Assembly: GCF_015706575.1 (NCBI RefSeq)
Contig: NW_024037065.1
Coordinates: forward strand, 248,001-312,000
Direction: 5' to 3'
DNA length: 64,000 nucleotides
DNA from: Patiria miniata
Lineage: Eukaryota > Echinodermata > Asteroidea > Valvatida > Asterinidae
Under the pieces are notes generated by a model. It saw only the letters and a program-made list of their open reading frames with translations. It had not been told where the DNA came from and ran no database searches. Positions 11,729-22,930 of this stretch are shown here, in pieces (the stretch's first letter is position 1; each line of letters starts with the position of its first letter). Position numbers and translations under genes: made by a program.

Positions 11729-11827
11729 CTGCAAAAAAATGCCATTGTCTTTCAATTGTATGCTTCAATTCCCAATACCTGCATGTCACGATCTGCGTGC
11801 GTCTATTAAAAGAGGAAGTTAATTCTT

Positions 11828-11904
11828 AATTGAACAAAGAAAAATTGACAGGAACCGGATTTGAACCTGCGAACTCCGTTCATGTCAATTTTCTTTGTTC
11901 AATT
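11828..11904. repeat. Hairpin: 22-23-bp inverted repeat around a tRNA T-arm-like loop
   Basis: AATTGAACAAAGAAAAATTGACA (here split as positions 11828-11850) is repeated inverted at 11883-11904 with a single A missing. The 32-base loop, read on the minus strand, contains GGTTCAAATCC, a match to the tRNA B box. It could be a tiny SINE-derived or MITE-like unit. No complete tRNA cloverleaf is present. Confidence 0.55.
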
Positions 11905-12568
11905 CATTAATGATCATATATATGAAACTAGTCATTTTCCTCTTGTGGTGTTGTAGTGGTCCTGAAGAACACTCTTCCTATTTTCACTGCTTTATCAGCT
12001 GACCTCTCCAGATCAGTTCGTAGCTTATAGGACTTGGTACAGATCTTGTAATAAGAGTAGACACTTCTCCAGGAGCACAATGTGCAGGGACTTCACCAAC
12101 AAAAAATGTTTTGGTACTTTCAAAACCTTACAGAGATAGCCATGTGCAATGCACCATTTGCCAAGTTTCAGCTATTTCGATTGTGAGACCTTACTCTGCT
12201 GTAAGGAATGTTTACATCCATGACATCCCAAGATTTCATACGTCCTTTATTGACACTCGGGAAAAGGAAACAGGTCAACTTGTACGCGAACCAACTCGTA
12301 CGCAGGACGACTCGTACGCAGATCTTGGTTCTTGGATTACTGAACCTCCAAAAGAACTCCTAAGAATAATGCTGAAACTTCCACTTTCCATCCAGATGGT
12401 AAGTCAACCATTGCTGCATAACTGGTCGTTTTATAGCAATTTTGGGGCTGAAAATGATGGTTTCGTTGGGACGTTTGATAGTAGAAGTTTGAAATATCTG
12501 GATGGCCTTTGACCCTACTAATCGCCAAACCTGTCCAAACGTTAAATATGGTGATTTGTAGAGGTGCC
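11905..12568. other. Intergenic; short 17-bp repeat at 12272-12320
   Basis: No convincing gene; a 133-codon frame at 12111-12512 has no recognisable motif. Three imperfect copies of an ACTCGTACGCAG-type unit at 12272-12320 resemble the 16-bp unit of the foldback element just downstream. Confidence 0.4.
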
Positions 12569-13138
12569 GGTCAACTCGGTCCGTGACCAACTTGGTCCGA
12601 GCCAACTCGGTCCGTGACCGACTCGGTCCGTCACCAACTCGGTCCGTGACCGAGTTTGGGGATTAATATAATGAAGAAAACTGTCTATTCTTTGGATATG
12701 CACAAAGGCTAAGGAAAATCATATGCATTTCAGACAAATTTGAACGTGGCTTTTTAAAGATCGAGATGCAACCTTTTTTACAACATATTTTATCGATATC
12801 AACTCTCTTATCATTCATGTGCTTATCATCAGGCCTATTTAATTTAGCTTTAATTTAATTTAAACAACATTGAACTTAAATTATCATCGGGCCTATCATT
12901 CTCTTCTTCGTCTCAAATTTTTTTTTGGGGGGGGGGAGTTGATGTGACATTAGTCTAAGATGGATGGTGGAATTGCTGTATTTGGTTAAATTTCTGTTTC
13001 AAGACTGAATATTGTAATAGGACAGTAAAAGAAGCTAGTAAAAATCCACAATCTTTTTGTGTACAATTTCCCATAGGGACCAAGTTGATTACGGACCGAG
13101 TTGGTCACGGACCGAGTTGGTCACGGACCGAGTTGACC
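12569..13138. mobile_element. Foldback-type element with 16-bp repeat arms
   Basis: The left arm, 12569-12654, is about five copies of a 16-bp unit (CAACTCGGTCCGTGAC). The right arm, 13076-13138, is about four copies of the same unit in inverse orientation. The outermost 19 bases at 12569-12587 and 13120-13138 are perfectly complementary. The 420-bp middle has no coding frame. Inverted arms made of short tandem repeats are typical of foldback elements. No clear target duplication was seen. Confidence 0.65.
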
Positions 13139-14020
13139 TGAAAAATGGGTCAAAGGTACTTGAACTACTGATCTTCCTGTCCACTTTCTTTTGGACGAGA
13201 AAAATTCATTTAACAAAAACGTTAAATCTGCTGTCAGTGTCAGTGGCTGTAGTGTATCTGCTTTTCTGCTATTCTGATAATGATAGCACTACAGTACATA
13301 AAAGCAGATGGCCAATTTTCGTCCTCCACAGTTGTTCCTACAAAAGGAGCTGATCAATTATTCCATCAAGATCAAGATCAAGACCAAGCAACACTCACTC
13401 AGTTCATGGGTGGATGTTCATCATGGCTACCAAAGGGAAGTACCATCCCTCCATGCTCAGTACAAACAAAGCGAAGCGTACGTACGAACGAACTACAACA
13501 ATGTACGACAGCAGTATGAAGTCATCATTATCAGCTGTGAGGCACCTTGACCAATTACAACACGGCTCCTATCTTTGTTTTTTTTTCTCTCACCGTCATA
13601 TGAAAGCCATGTTTTAATTGGTCATTGGCATCAAGACAATCATTTACAGACAGTATTTTAACATAATTTTAACAGGGGTGAAAAACTTGAGAACTTGCAT
13701 TAACTAGTTGTTGAGATGGGGTGGTTATCAGATATATTACACATGATTAGTTGATCAAACTTCAGATGAAGAAATAACTATTTTTTTAAATGGGTGTGAA
13801 ATACCCATGTTTTATTAGAGATGAGCACTATACTAAGAGCAAACATAATTAAAAACAAATTGTTAATCCTGGAAACATTTAAAATGTTGTTTTTGTTTAC
13901 ACTTAACGTGTTTGGAACCTGCAATTATATGTTTGATGATAAGGGCGTCCCTTTTTAATAATATGGTTCCTAATTTTTGTTTTACCTTGTGGGAGGGTCG
14001 GGAGGAAAAAAAACCTGGAA
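13139..14020. other. Intergenic, nothing recognised
   Basis: Several short overlapping frames at 13280-13617 share no motif with known proteins. A short AAGATCAAGATCAAGACC run lies near 13368. No structure otherwise. Confidence 0.4.
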
Positions 14021-14021
14021 A

Positions 14022-14093
14022 AAAATATTGCTTTGTCCCTTGAAATCCAGGAAAATTAAAAAATATTGCTTTGTCCCTTGAAATCAAGGAAAA
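14022..14093. repeat. Two-copy tandem duplication, 36-bp period
   Basis: The block AATATTGCTTTGTCCC plus TTGAAATC occurs at about 14024 and again at about 14060, followed in both by AGGAAAAT. Confidence 0.7.
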
Positions 14094-14403
14094 TTTTTTA
14101 AAAATTAATTCGTTTTTCTTGATTAGAGATTCTAGACAGGATCAACAGCATAAAAAAGTGGTCGGTTAGAAATGAGAAACATACAATTAAAAAGAATTAA
14201 AAAGGGGCGCCCTAATAACATTCATAACTTGTTTTAATGGAATATAACATTTAAAAAAAAACTGTTTAAAGGAACTGTCTGAATTCCTTTGATTTTGAAT
14301 AAGAAATGATGAGTATTATACATATTGAACAAAATTTCCAATGGTTTTACATTTACCAGTTCCCTGAACCTAATCAATGGCCTTAATTATGCTTTAATTA
14401 GCC

Positions 14404-14417
14404 ATTTGCATGCAAAT
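14404..14417. promoter_or_regulatory. Palindromic octamer (POU-type) motif
   Basis: ATTTGCATGCAAAT is a perfect 14-bp palindrome made of two overlapping octamers (ATTTGCAT and ATGCAAAT), the site of POU-homeodomain factors. TAATTA-type homeodomain cores lie just upstream (14383-14400). There is no adjacent gene, so the role is unknown. Confidence 0.25.
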
Positions 14418-14594
14418 TATGTTTGAATTGCACGCAAATGACAGCGTCACTCCGTATGGAGGGTGAGACTGTGATGGATTTAAATGTGCTGCCGGAGTAA
14501 TATTGCTGTACTTAGGTATGTACTTGTGACATGACAACAAAGATATTCACTGGAGAGTGGATTGTTTTTGGATAAGCATTCAAGTTGATTGTTA

Positions 14595-14757
14595 AATGAC
14601 CTCATTACATATGCACAAGAACATTGATGTTTAATAAAAAGCATTTATAAAAATTATCACTAAAATTTTTACATGACCTCATTACATATTCACAGAAGAG
14701 TTGATGTTTAATATTAAAAAGGATTGTAGTTTTTAGAAAAGTTATCACTGTTAAATT
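14595..14757. repeat. Two-copy tandem duplication, about 77-bp period
   Basis: TGACCTCATTACATAT, then a CACA-rich stretch, TTGATGTTTAAT and later TTATCACT, occurs at about 14597 and again, diverged, at about 14674. Confidence 0.65.
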
Positions 14758-14759
14758 TG

Positions 14760-17365
14760 TTTAGCAATAAAATAACGTTGAATATGTGGAACTGATGTCG
14801 CTGTTTGCACACTTAAAATCGGAAAATAACGAAAATGGCGTCAACACAATTTTGAACTCGATCATATAAACTAGGGCCTACTCCTATTATAAACTATTAA
14901 ATAACATTATAGTAACAATTTGGCTAACCGTGCAGCTTGGGTTACAAGTATAATTCAAGCAAGATATGTTTTAGGCATGCATGGGCCTTTTCCGAAAAAG
15001 TAAAATATTGGGCCGAACCATGGCCTAACCTAGCCCAGTGGACAAAGTCTTCATTAAATTGCGACAAACAAAGTCGTAGGCCTAGTGCAAAGAAGACTGG
15101 TCGTCCAACCTGGGCTACAGGCTATAGGGCCTAAAGTTAAGTTAGGCCTGACACATTTTCAAAACACGAAAACGAAAGAGCACAAGAACGTACATGTATA
15201 TCACCCAGTGCATAACATAAACACAATTATGCTCACCTCGATATAATTATCAACCCAATCTGACTGCTGGGCGTGAAACTATGAAAGTTATAAAAAATGT
15301 ACCGTCAAGCCTTCAAGGTCAAGTATGTAGTCGAAGTACGTCTACGTCTAGCGCATTCGCGCTGTCATTTTAAATGTCACGTGTGTTCTTTGCCGCGCAC
15401 ACGTACGTAGCGCGTACCGCAAGCGCTAGTCAGCTAGCTTTATAGACCGGGTCAAATTGAAGGTCACCGGCTGTTTATCAAATGTCATAATATTTACAAA
15501 ACTGTATTGTTTTTGAGCTGCTGTGCATAATGAGCAGCTCGGTCCTGGCCTAGCCTAGCTGCTGCTTGACTGACGCGCGGGGGCAAGTTTGTGGGATAAA
15601 AACAGTGCATTGATATTATATACAACTCTAATATAGTCAAACTTTGTAGAAATAAGGATAAGCCCAAGGCTAAGGTCAAAACCCGGATAGCATTTTGAGC
15701 GTATTGAATGTGATGGTACCCTATGGCCTAACGTGGCATGTAGACTTTGCCCAAAATTACCTCAAGCAGTGTTGCAAAACTTCTTTGTTGATGAGCTTCA
15801 AACCCATTCAGTTAAATATAAGTACTTTCACCTCACTAAAACGTGCTTTGAAAATTTTGTGTAAAAATGTCGTTACCGAAAAACCTATGACGAAATTCCG
15901 AAATCTGATTTCCGAAAACTGGACGAAAATCGGGGGGGGGGGGACGGATTCCTACCATGACGCACTTGAAAAAATGTAAATAATCCCACAGTTTAACCTA
16001 TACCAATTTGTGAAATGGATAAAATATAATTAATTATATTTTATTTTTCATCCACATACCCAGCATCGTGTTTGTCAAAACCATTATTTCAATATTTTTT
16101 TGGCACAGCTTAAAGTGGTCCATCGTGCACCTCAAAATAAAACGGGGAAATCGTGTCAAAATGTTCCACAGGCTCATAACTTAAAAAAACGTGTCAGAAA
16201 ATGTACTACATTGTATTTTACTCAGATTATTTACTCACTCAAATTTCAATGAGATTATTGAACTCACTCAAATTTCACTCTCTGTGAATTTTAGGGTAAA
16301 ACTATCATTCAAGCAAGACGCTTGAGGGGAAATTAAAGTGCGCCACGTTAGAGGCAGCATCAATATTTTGTGGTCTTATTGATCTAGCATTATTGATGTA
16401 GCTATAGCGGAATAATTTCTGTTCAGTATTGTTCATAAATTCACCCAAAATCGAACGTCGTATATGAATTCATTACCAAGCTTGGGAATAATTTGTTCAA
16501 AATTACGATGCATTTAGTAGTATTTTATAAAATTAACTTTGATAAGCTCTATGATAAACGGGATTATGAAGTACATTACATTGTATACAATTGTCTTTAT
16601 GATGTGGTATCAGTGAATATGAAAGAGGAGGATTATAATTTATAAACGGAAATATAAGTAAATTTACGATCATGGTTTATGTTCTACCATTGAAATAATT
16701 CCTGCCCTGAGTTGAGATATTAACACATTGGAACACGCTCAGGTTAATATTTTTGATTCCCCCCCCCCCCCCCAATACACCGTTTTCTGACTAACTCGTC
16801 TCTTTTCCTTTGGCGACTGTGATCCGTTTTGATTTATGAAAATTCATAAAAAAGATGTTTAGGAAACACCTTATCACAAGAACTTATACTTGTGCAACTA
16901 CGCACATACTAAATTTAAAATGTCTGCGTCCAGGATGCGACGGCTTTAGAATATCTCCGCGCGTAAGAAAACCGGCACGGAGATTGCCAGCATTTTTTTT
17001 TTCAAATTGGGCTTAAACGCGAATTGTATGCATGTTGGAAGCGTGCTAAAATGTGGATTCATATTACTGATTTTAAAAGAATTAATTTGATTCAACCAGG
17101 ATTGCTTAAATTACGCATTTCAATGACCCCAAGTTTTGAACATAATTTTTTTGAAAGAGGATAGCACTGGCATTTCTTCCCAAACCTCATAATGACTAAA
17201 ATGAGCGCCCTCTCTTTCTTGGTACGAAGCAGATTTGAGCAGGAACTTGTGAAAATATTGAAAATCTTTATTTCTTTTATAAAATAAAAAATGTGGGGTT
17301 TTAAGGGCAGGATAAGTCTTATATATAATAATAGTTCGAATAATGACAAAAAGATGAATTCTATT
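14760..17365. other. Intergenic; CpG-richer patch 15290-15580, homopolymer runs
   Basis: No credible gene. Around 15290-15580 CpG dinucleotides become much denser than in the surroundings (CTAGCGCATTCGCGC, GCCGCGCACACG, GACGCGCGGGGG), which could mark an unmethylated promoter, but no first exon is evident. A perfect 22-bp A/T palindrome lies at 16021-16042, and C-runs at 16761-16774 and a G-run near 15932 are simple repeats. Confidence 0.35.
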
Positions 17366-18170
17366 CATGGTATATGGTATATGGTATATTTTATTCACAT
17401 TATCACATTGTAATCCGAAGGTCAAATTGCATGATAATTTACAATATTAAAAACATCAAAATCACAGTAAACATGAATTAAACAAATTAAGAAAAACCCA
17501 TACAGGTTGGTTGATAATCTAAAAATAAATAAAATTAGTACATTGCACATACCTGTAGATTTGTCTGCCTCAAATCTTTGAAATAATTTAAAAAGCTGCT
17601 CACAAAGAATACTTATTTAGATATCTGGTAAAAGTTAACACGGGCTGTTTTGTTATTAATCAAAATGCGAGTAATAATCTTGCACAGATTTGTGGTGGCT
17701 CCAATTATAAAAGGATTATTAAAAAGCTGTTCACAGAGCAAAAGATTCTACTTGTTCAGCAAGCTGATGAAATAGGGTATTGGGCTGTTTTTGAATTGTG
17801 ATGTCCTGGTGCGTAAGTGGGAAAAATGATGTGCATTACGCAGGTTGCGGTCGTGAGACTCCCGTCTAGTAGGAGGGAGAAGATCATTTGTACGTTCTGA
17901 ATTGGCAAGTCCTTCGGCAAACCTGAGACAATGATTCTCCCTCCTATAAGCAAGAGACTCAAGCCCACAGAGCTGCATTGCATCCGCATACGAAGTATAG
18001 CGCTGTGCCAAAATGGTTAAATTTAACGCCGTTAAATCAATGAGTGTACTTTGTAGATGGGAGTCTGGTTGGAACAAGCAGTTGTTACTGTTCAAGCTCC
18101 TAAGAAAGCTTTTGAAGTACGTATATCTGTTAATTGTAGGCATGTCTCTGGGTGGCGGCGTCTTCAAAAC
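17366..18170 (-). pseudogene. LINE ORF2 C-terminus and 3' UTR remnant
   Basis: Minus strand. An open frame from 18167 to 17748 contains, from about 18010 on, the typical end of a LINE reverse transcriptase protein: QRYTSYADAMQLCGL, then SLAYRRENHCLRFA, LLPPTR, LRTRTSQFKNSPIPYF and the stop after LLNK. Downstream lies about 380 bases of 3' UTR ending in ATATACC-type short tandem repeats near 17366-17390, as CR1/L2-like LINEs end. The catalytic reverse transcriptase core and the endonuclease are absent: a 5'-truncated insertion. The first 50 codons of the open frame are not recognisably LINE. Confidence 0.75.
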
Positions 18171-18478
18171 AGTCCAGCACCTGATGAACTCCAGGCATAT
18201 GATGATGACTCCAATAAATAAATGGCTGAAGAATACTAAACTTCCAATTTAACTTTGTCCAAAGACCAATAGTTTTTCCAGGGGGACAAGCAGGATGGAG
18301 GCACCAGACTAAAACTCCTATCAAATACTGGTTAGAGGCAGTCTAGTGTCACTCTTCCAAATGTGAGAAAAATGCTCTGCAAAGACCACCACAAAACTGT
18401 GGTAAAAACTCTCTTTTAATACAAAGTCCACGAAAAATACTGGAGTGTAGGTGATCATGAGTATATAAATGTTCTGGT

Positions 18479-18493
18479 GGGTGTTTCATAAAG
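18479..18493 (+). repeat. Left terminal inverted repeat of Harbinger
   Basis: GGGTGTTTCATAAAG, perfect inverse match to 31788-31802; followed to about 18650 by A/T-rich subterminal repeats related to those at 31590-31787. Confidence 0.85.
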
Positions 18494-19694
18494 AATGTCA
18501 AACAATTAATCTTATCAATTAACCTTAAGTTCCAATCAATCTTAGACCACAATTAATTGTAGATTTCTGTTACATAAAATCAATCTTAGCATAAGTTCGA
18601 TCGACCTTAATATAAGATTGACATTAATTGTATCTTAAGACTTAAATATTATTGACAGAGGCTAAATTGCGACCTTTGACCTAGAGCAACTTTTTGGTTG
18701 CCAAAACTTTTTTCAAGTCGGCCATTTTGTTTCTCAGTGTGAGTGGTGTATGTGCTATATCATATGGTGAGTACAAAATAGATTCAATTTTCGATATTTT
18801 TATAAAAGATTAGGAGGTTTATATGTTGTTCTAATATAAAAAAAAAATATGCAGGGTTGACTAATGTGTCCTTTATGTGAAAGAATGGTTTTTGGGGGCT
18901 GATTTACACTGCTGTTATCACAGCGTAAATTGGCAAGTGACAGCGGCAAGGGCAGCAGAGCTTAACGTTAGTGCCCCATCAAAATACTCTTGCCAATACG
19001 CTGCTTGTAACATTGTTATTGTTATGTGACGGTGTAGCTGAAGTTTGAACTATCACTTTGTTTAGTTAGTTTGACTGTTTGATCAATTTCCATGCAGTTT
19101 ATGTTATGTTATTTTTTTTTTTGTTACAAGAAAAGATTCAGTTTTGAGAAATCACACGATTAACGTTGTCGTTAGGGATAAGGTTACCGCAGCTAGGAAG
19201 GCCTAGGTTTTTTTTATATATTTGTATTTTGGGGGGATTTTTCCTTTTTTTCCGGTTTAATTCATTGCAAGCCTATTAAATTTATTGGCTTGCCTTCTCA
19301 TGCTCCTCTTGTTTATATTTTTTAAATTTTGTTTTAAGTTACAAACAACAGTGTTCTCACCCCCTTTTTACAAAGGCCAAATGTTAATGCAATGCATGAC
19401 AATAACCACATGTTGGCCTGTTTATTACTTATCTAATGGATTTCCACTAATGCTGTTGCCATGTTAACATTGCCAATAACTAATTACTTTCACTTTTGTA
19501 TTAAATTTCACTGAATATTTACTTCCAATTGCATGCAGCTGAACTCGTTAGACATACAAATTTAATTGATTTTGTTAATTTCTTAGTATTTTATATTATA
19601 TTATAATTAAAAGTTAATAAGCCTTGGAATAAGCTTTTAAATTGGAAGCTACATGTACTTCTAAAATCATTTTCCAATTACTGTTGTTTTTCAG

Positions 19695-19733
19695 AACCTG
19701 AACCAAATCCGCAGAAGCAGCATGGAAAAAACG
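19695..19733 (+). CDS. MYB-like gene exon 1 (start codon)
   Basis: Acceptor TTGTTTTTCAG ends at 19694; ATG at 19722 encodes MEKT, then donor GTAATG at 19734. Phase 0 joins to exon 2. The acceptor in front implies an upstream non-coding exon. The 12 coding bases are inferred from phase agreement. Confidence 0.5.
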
Positions 19734-20259
19734 GTAATGTTGTCCTTCCTTAAAGCTAAACTGAGTCAAATTAATTGTCTGATTAAAATATTTAACAAAT
19801 AATGTGACTGACACATATATTTTATGTCATACTTGTACGACAAAGGCATAGTGGAAAAAGATGTACATGTATGTTCGTGTTCAGTGAGACCATTTGAAAC
19901 TCATAAATTAACCATGTTGACAGGAAGTTGACCTCTGTTATAATTATGTTTACAGGCAGTTTTTGTAATAAAAACTTCAAACTTGTTAGAGCAAATCAGA
20001 GTTATTCTGACAACACAAACACATTTGAATGCTTTTGAATCTTGAGATCCTTTCAAACTTTGAATTTTAGGCATTGTTTTTTTTTTTAAGGTTTAAATTA
20101 TGAAATCTGCTGAAAAAAAAACCTTCAAAGTGAAAGCTTACTTCTTTAGAATAAAGTTCAAATAACATTTTAATGACTACAACGTAAATTTGATCACATT
20201 GAATAAGATGTAATTTCTTAAATTTAATTTCAGTGTTGCTGTAATTGCTTTGTTTTTAG

Positions 20260-20393
20260 GGTAAGGACAAAAAAGAAAAGCCAAAGAGACCTCGAAAAAA
20301 AATTTCAGTGCCACAGAAATTCGGGTCCTCTCGGAGTTTGTGAAAGACAACAATTTCAAGCTTCATGGCAAAGCGGGACACTGTGCCCGAAAG
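20260..20393 (+). pseudogene. MYB-like gene exon 2 (SANT start, frameshifted)
   Basis: Acceptor TTGTTTTTAG ends at 20259, donor AAG|GTAAAT at 20394. The first part reads GKDKKEKPKRPRKK in phase with exon 1; after the A8 run at 20294-20301 the SANT-like NFSATEIRVLSEF lies in another frame, so one A seems to be missing. Confidence 0.7.
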
Positions 20394-20459
20394 GTAAATA
20401 TAAAACATGTGGAGTTAATATGATTTACAAAATTCAGTAGTTTTTCACTTTTATTTATA

Positions 20460-20780
20460 GTGGAGCTGCTTAGGTCCATTTTTGGCCAAAATCGTGCACT
20501 TTGTGGTAAAAGCATGAAATTTGGCATGTGGGGTCAAAATGGGCTGGGAATCATTTTAAGATCGGGAGCCATCCTGGATCTTGCCCATTTTGGGGGTGGG
20601 GCTTGATTTTTTTAAAAAGGGGGTGCAAAAAATTAAAACTCACACAAAGTGTATTTAACATCCATTTCCCTTGTTTTTCTATGGTTTGACATAAGCTTAA
20701 ACATAAAATAAGACATTCTAGCATTTTAACACCTGTTATTTTCCACCCATTTTGTGGGCGTGGCCTACATTTGTAAAAAG
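20460..20780 (+). repeat. Left long terminal inverted repeat of the nested element
   Basis: Begins GTGGAGCTGCTTAGG and ends near GTGGGCGTGGCCTAC plus ATTTGTAAAAAG. It matches the inverse of 26385-26695 over its whole length, with scattered differences and small gaps. Confidence 0.85.
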
Positions 20781-22930
20781 GCGGGGAAGGACTGGCAAAG
20801 ATTACATTTTGGAAAAAGGAAATGCTGGAATTTAAGATCGAGTTCATATCCTGTATAGAAATATGACAAATATGGATGTTTTCTAATCTTCATCTCAGTG
20901 TATTCATGCTCCAACAATGATATAATTATGATAAGATATGATTATCATAGTAATGATGTTAGTAGCAGCCAACTCTTGAGGGCGCTTTTCTGTTTTACAA
21001 TCCAACATGGCAGCCTCCTTGAGTGTTTTCTGCTGTGTTGTTTTCAGGTAAGTTTATGAATTTGTTTGCTTTAAATTATAGTTTGAGTTCATTTTTCTTT
21101 TATCAGAATGAGTGTAAACGACTATAGATTTGTTGTGGATCTAGAAAGGTTTAGGAATGGTTCAGTAAAAAAGTGGAATGCAGATTTAACTTTAACAGTT
21201 AGGCCTAGCCTAGGGCCTAGCCTAGGGCTAATTCTTTTGTAATGACGATTGCGTAGTCACGGGCCCCTCTTTCGTTTTGGTCAAGTTTAAGTCAAGAGTG
21301 TTTTCATCGGCATGCCATTCCAAAATGATTTCTGCACCCAACAACAGACTTCTCTGGATTTGAAAGACACCTTTCTTCTTAATGTTTAACAGAATCTAAT
21401 GTTGAACAGAATCTACAAATGTGACATTCTTACAGTTGATGCTATGCGAATTAACACCGTTTTGCTCTTTAACGGTTTGTCGCGATGATCGTCATCTTTA
21501 CTTTTATATTACATGTTGCTGTCTTTCTTGTCGTTTTACTTAAAAATTATCCTCAAAAATAAAAACTCTACGCTCTATCGACAGCTCTCCTTTTGGTTTA
21601 GATTTTGCTAACTAGTTTGGTGAGTACGATAAAGGAGATTATTGTTCTCTTATTCTAAATACAGAGCCATCCATACTGCAGCAGGCCTAATTATATAGAA
21701 AGGTTGAAAGGGGGTCATAATTTTTCCTTGGAAGCCTAGCCTATACAGCCTGGAGCCCTGGTTCTTGTGATAATAATAACAGCTCTCACCACGACGTGAG
21801 TACTCTCTCTATTAAAATTAATGTTATAAATGTAAGGGCGGTTTCCATTTCTTTAAATTCTAAATGATAGCATCCATTCTCACAGTCATAGCTTAAATGA
21901 AAAATTGAGTTTTATTTTTTAATAAATAATAATGATTGAGAATGACTGTACAGTGATTGTACTATTTGTACATGTGTGTCCTAGAAAATTCCTGCTAGTT
22001 GCGCAACTATTGAATGAAGAAACCACTTTTGATTTTTAAGTTTTCTGTATCATTTTTTGTTTCGTTTTCCAGACTACAATTCACGTGTATCCAGTACCAC
22101 ATGGTAGGCCTATCAAAAAATAGTCACAGAATCAGATTGTATTCATTGAAGACTAGCCTATGCACCTAGCTGGAGGAATAGCTGTAGGTGGTAGTGATAA
22201 TATCTACCGCTCTTATAGATGTAAGTAACATCCAGTTTGGGTATTTTTCCTTTTTGAGGGGATAAAATATTCAAGATGGCAGCCTCCATTGTTGTATTCT
22301 TGTACATTTGTCTCATGAGTGTAGGGGATCATTTTCAGCATAATATAATATCTGTGACTGAGCTGTTCAGAACTCAGTGAATTAACCTGAAAATGTAATT
22401 ATTATATCTTATACATCCACCATCCAGTAGTGGTTAAGGATATTACAGACTAGGAGTTTTGGATCATTTTTCTGAATTGTTAAATAGATATAATAGTTGC
22501 TGGATCGATCTGCCAGACATGTCACATTTCATTGTCTTGAAAAAAATGCTGGAATTGCCCATGATCTTTTTTGTTTGATTTGTCCATTAAAATTAGTTTG
22601 AAGTCTAATGTAGATTAGAAATGCCCTGGAAAGTTTTAGCCCCCCCCCCCCCAAGGTAAAAACCATTTTTTTTAATCTATGGTCTTCTTTATTCTTATTA
22701 CATTTCAGACCGCCCATTCACAATGTGCATCCAGTACTACAGTAATCCCAGCCTAGCATAGTCACAGGGATAACAATGTTATTCTTGGAGGCCTAGCCTA
22801 TGCATCCCAATTGCCTAGCTGATGGTGGTGATAGAAACATTGATTACTTTGGGGAACCACTACATGTATACTTGAAAGCGTATATCTGATACTAGAGTGC
22901 ATGGCCGGTAGTGGTCTATAACCAATAACC

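Noticed and set aside
11366..11822. Plus-strand Ser/Ile-rich frames over the acidic block
   Set aside because: Opposite-strand shadows of the Asp/Glu codon repeat; no splice signals or motifs on this strand.
12111..12512. 133-codon plus-strand frame
   Set aside because: No recognisable domain, runs through the short 17-bp repeat, and has no supporting splice sites or homologous motif.
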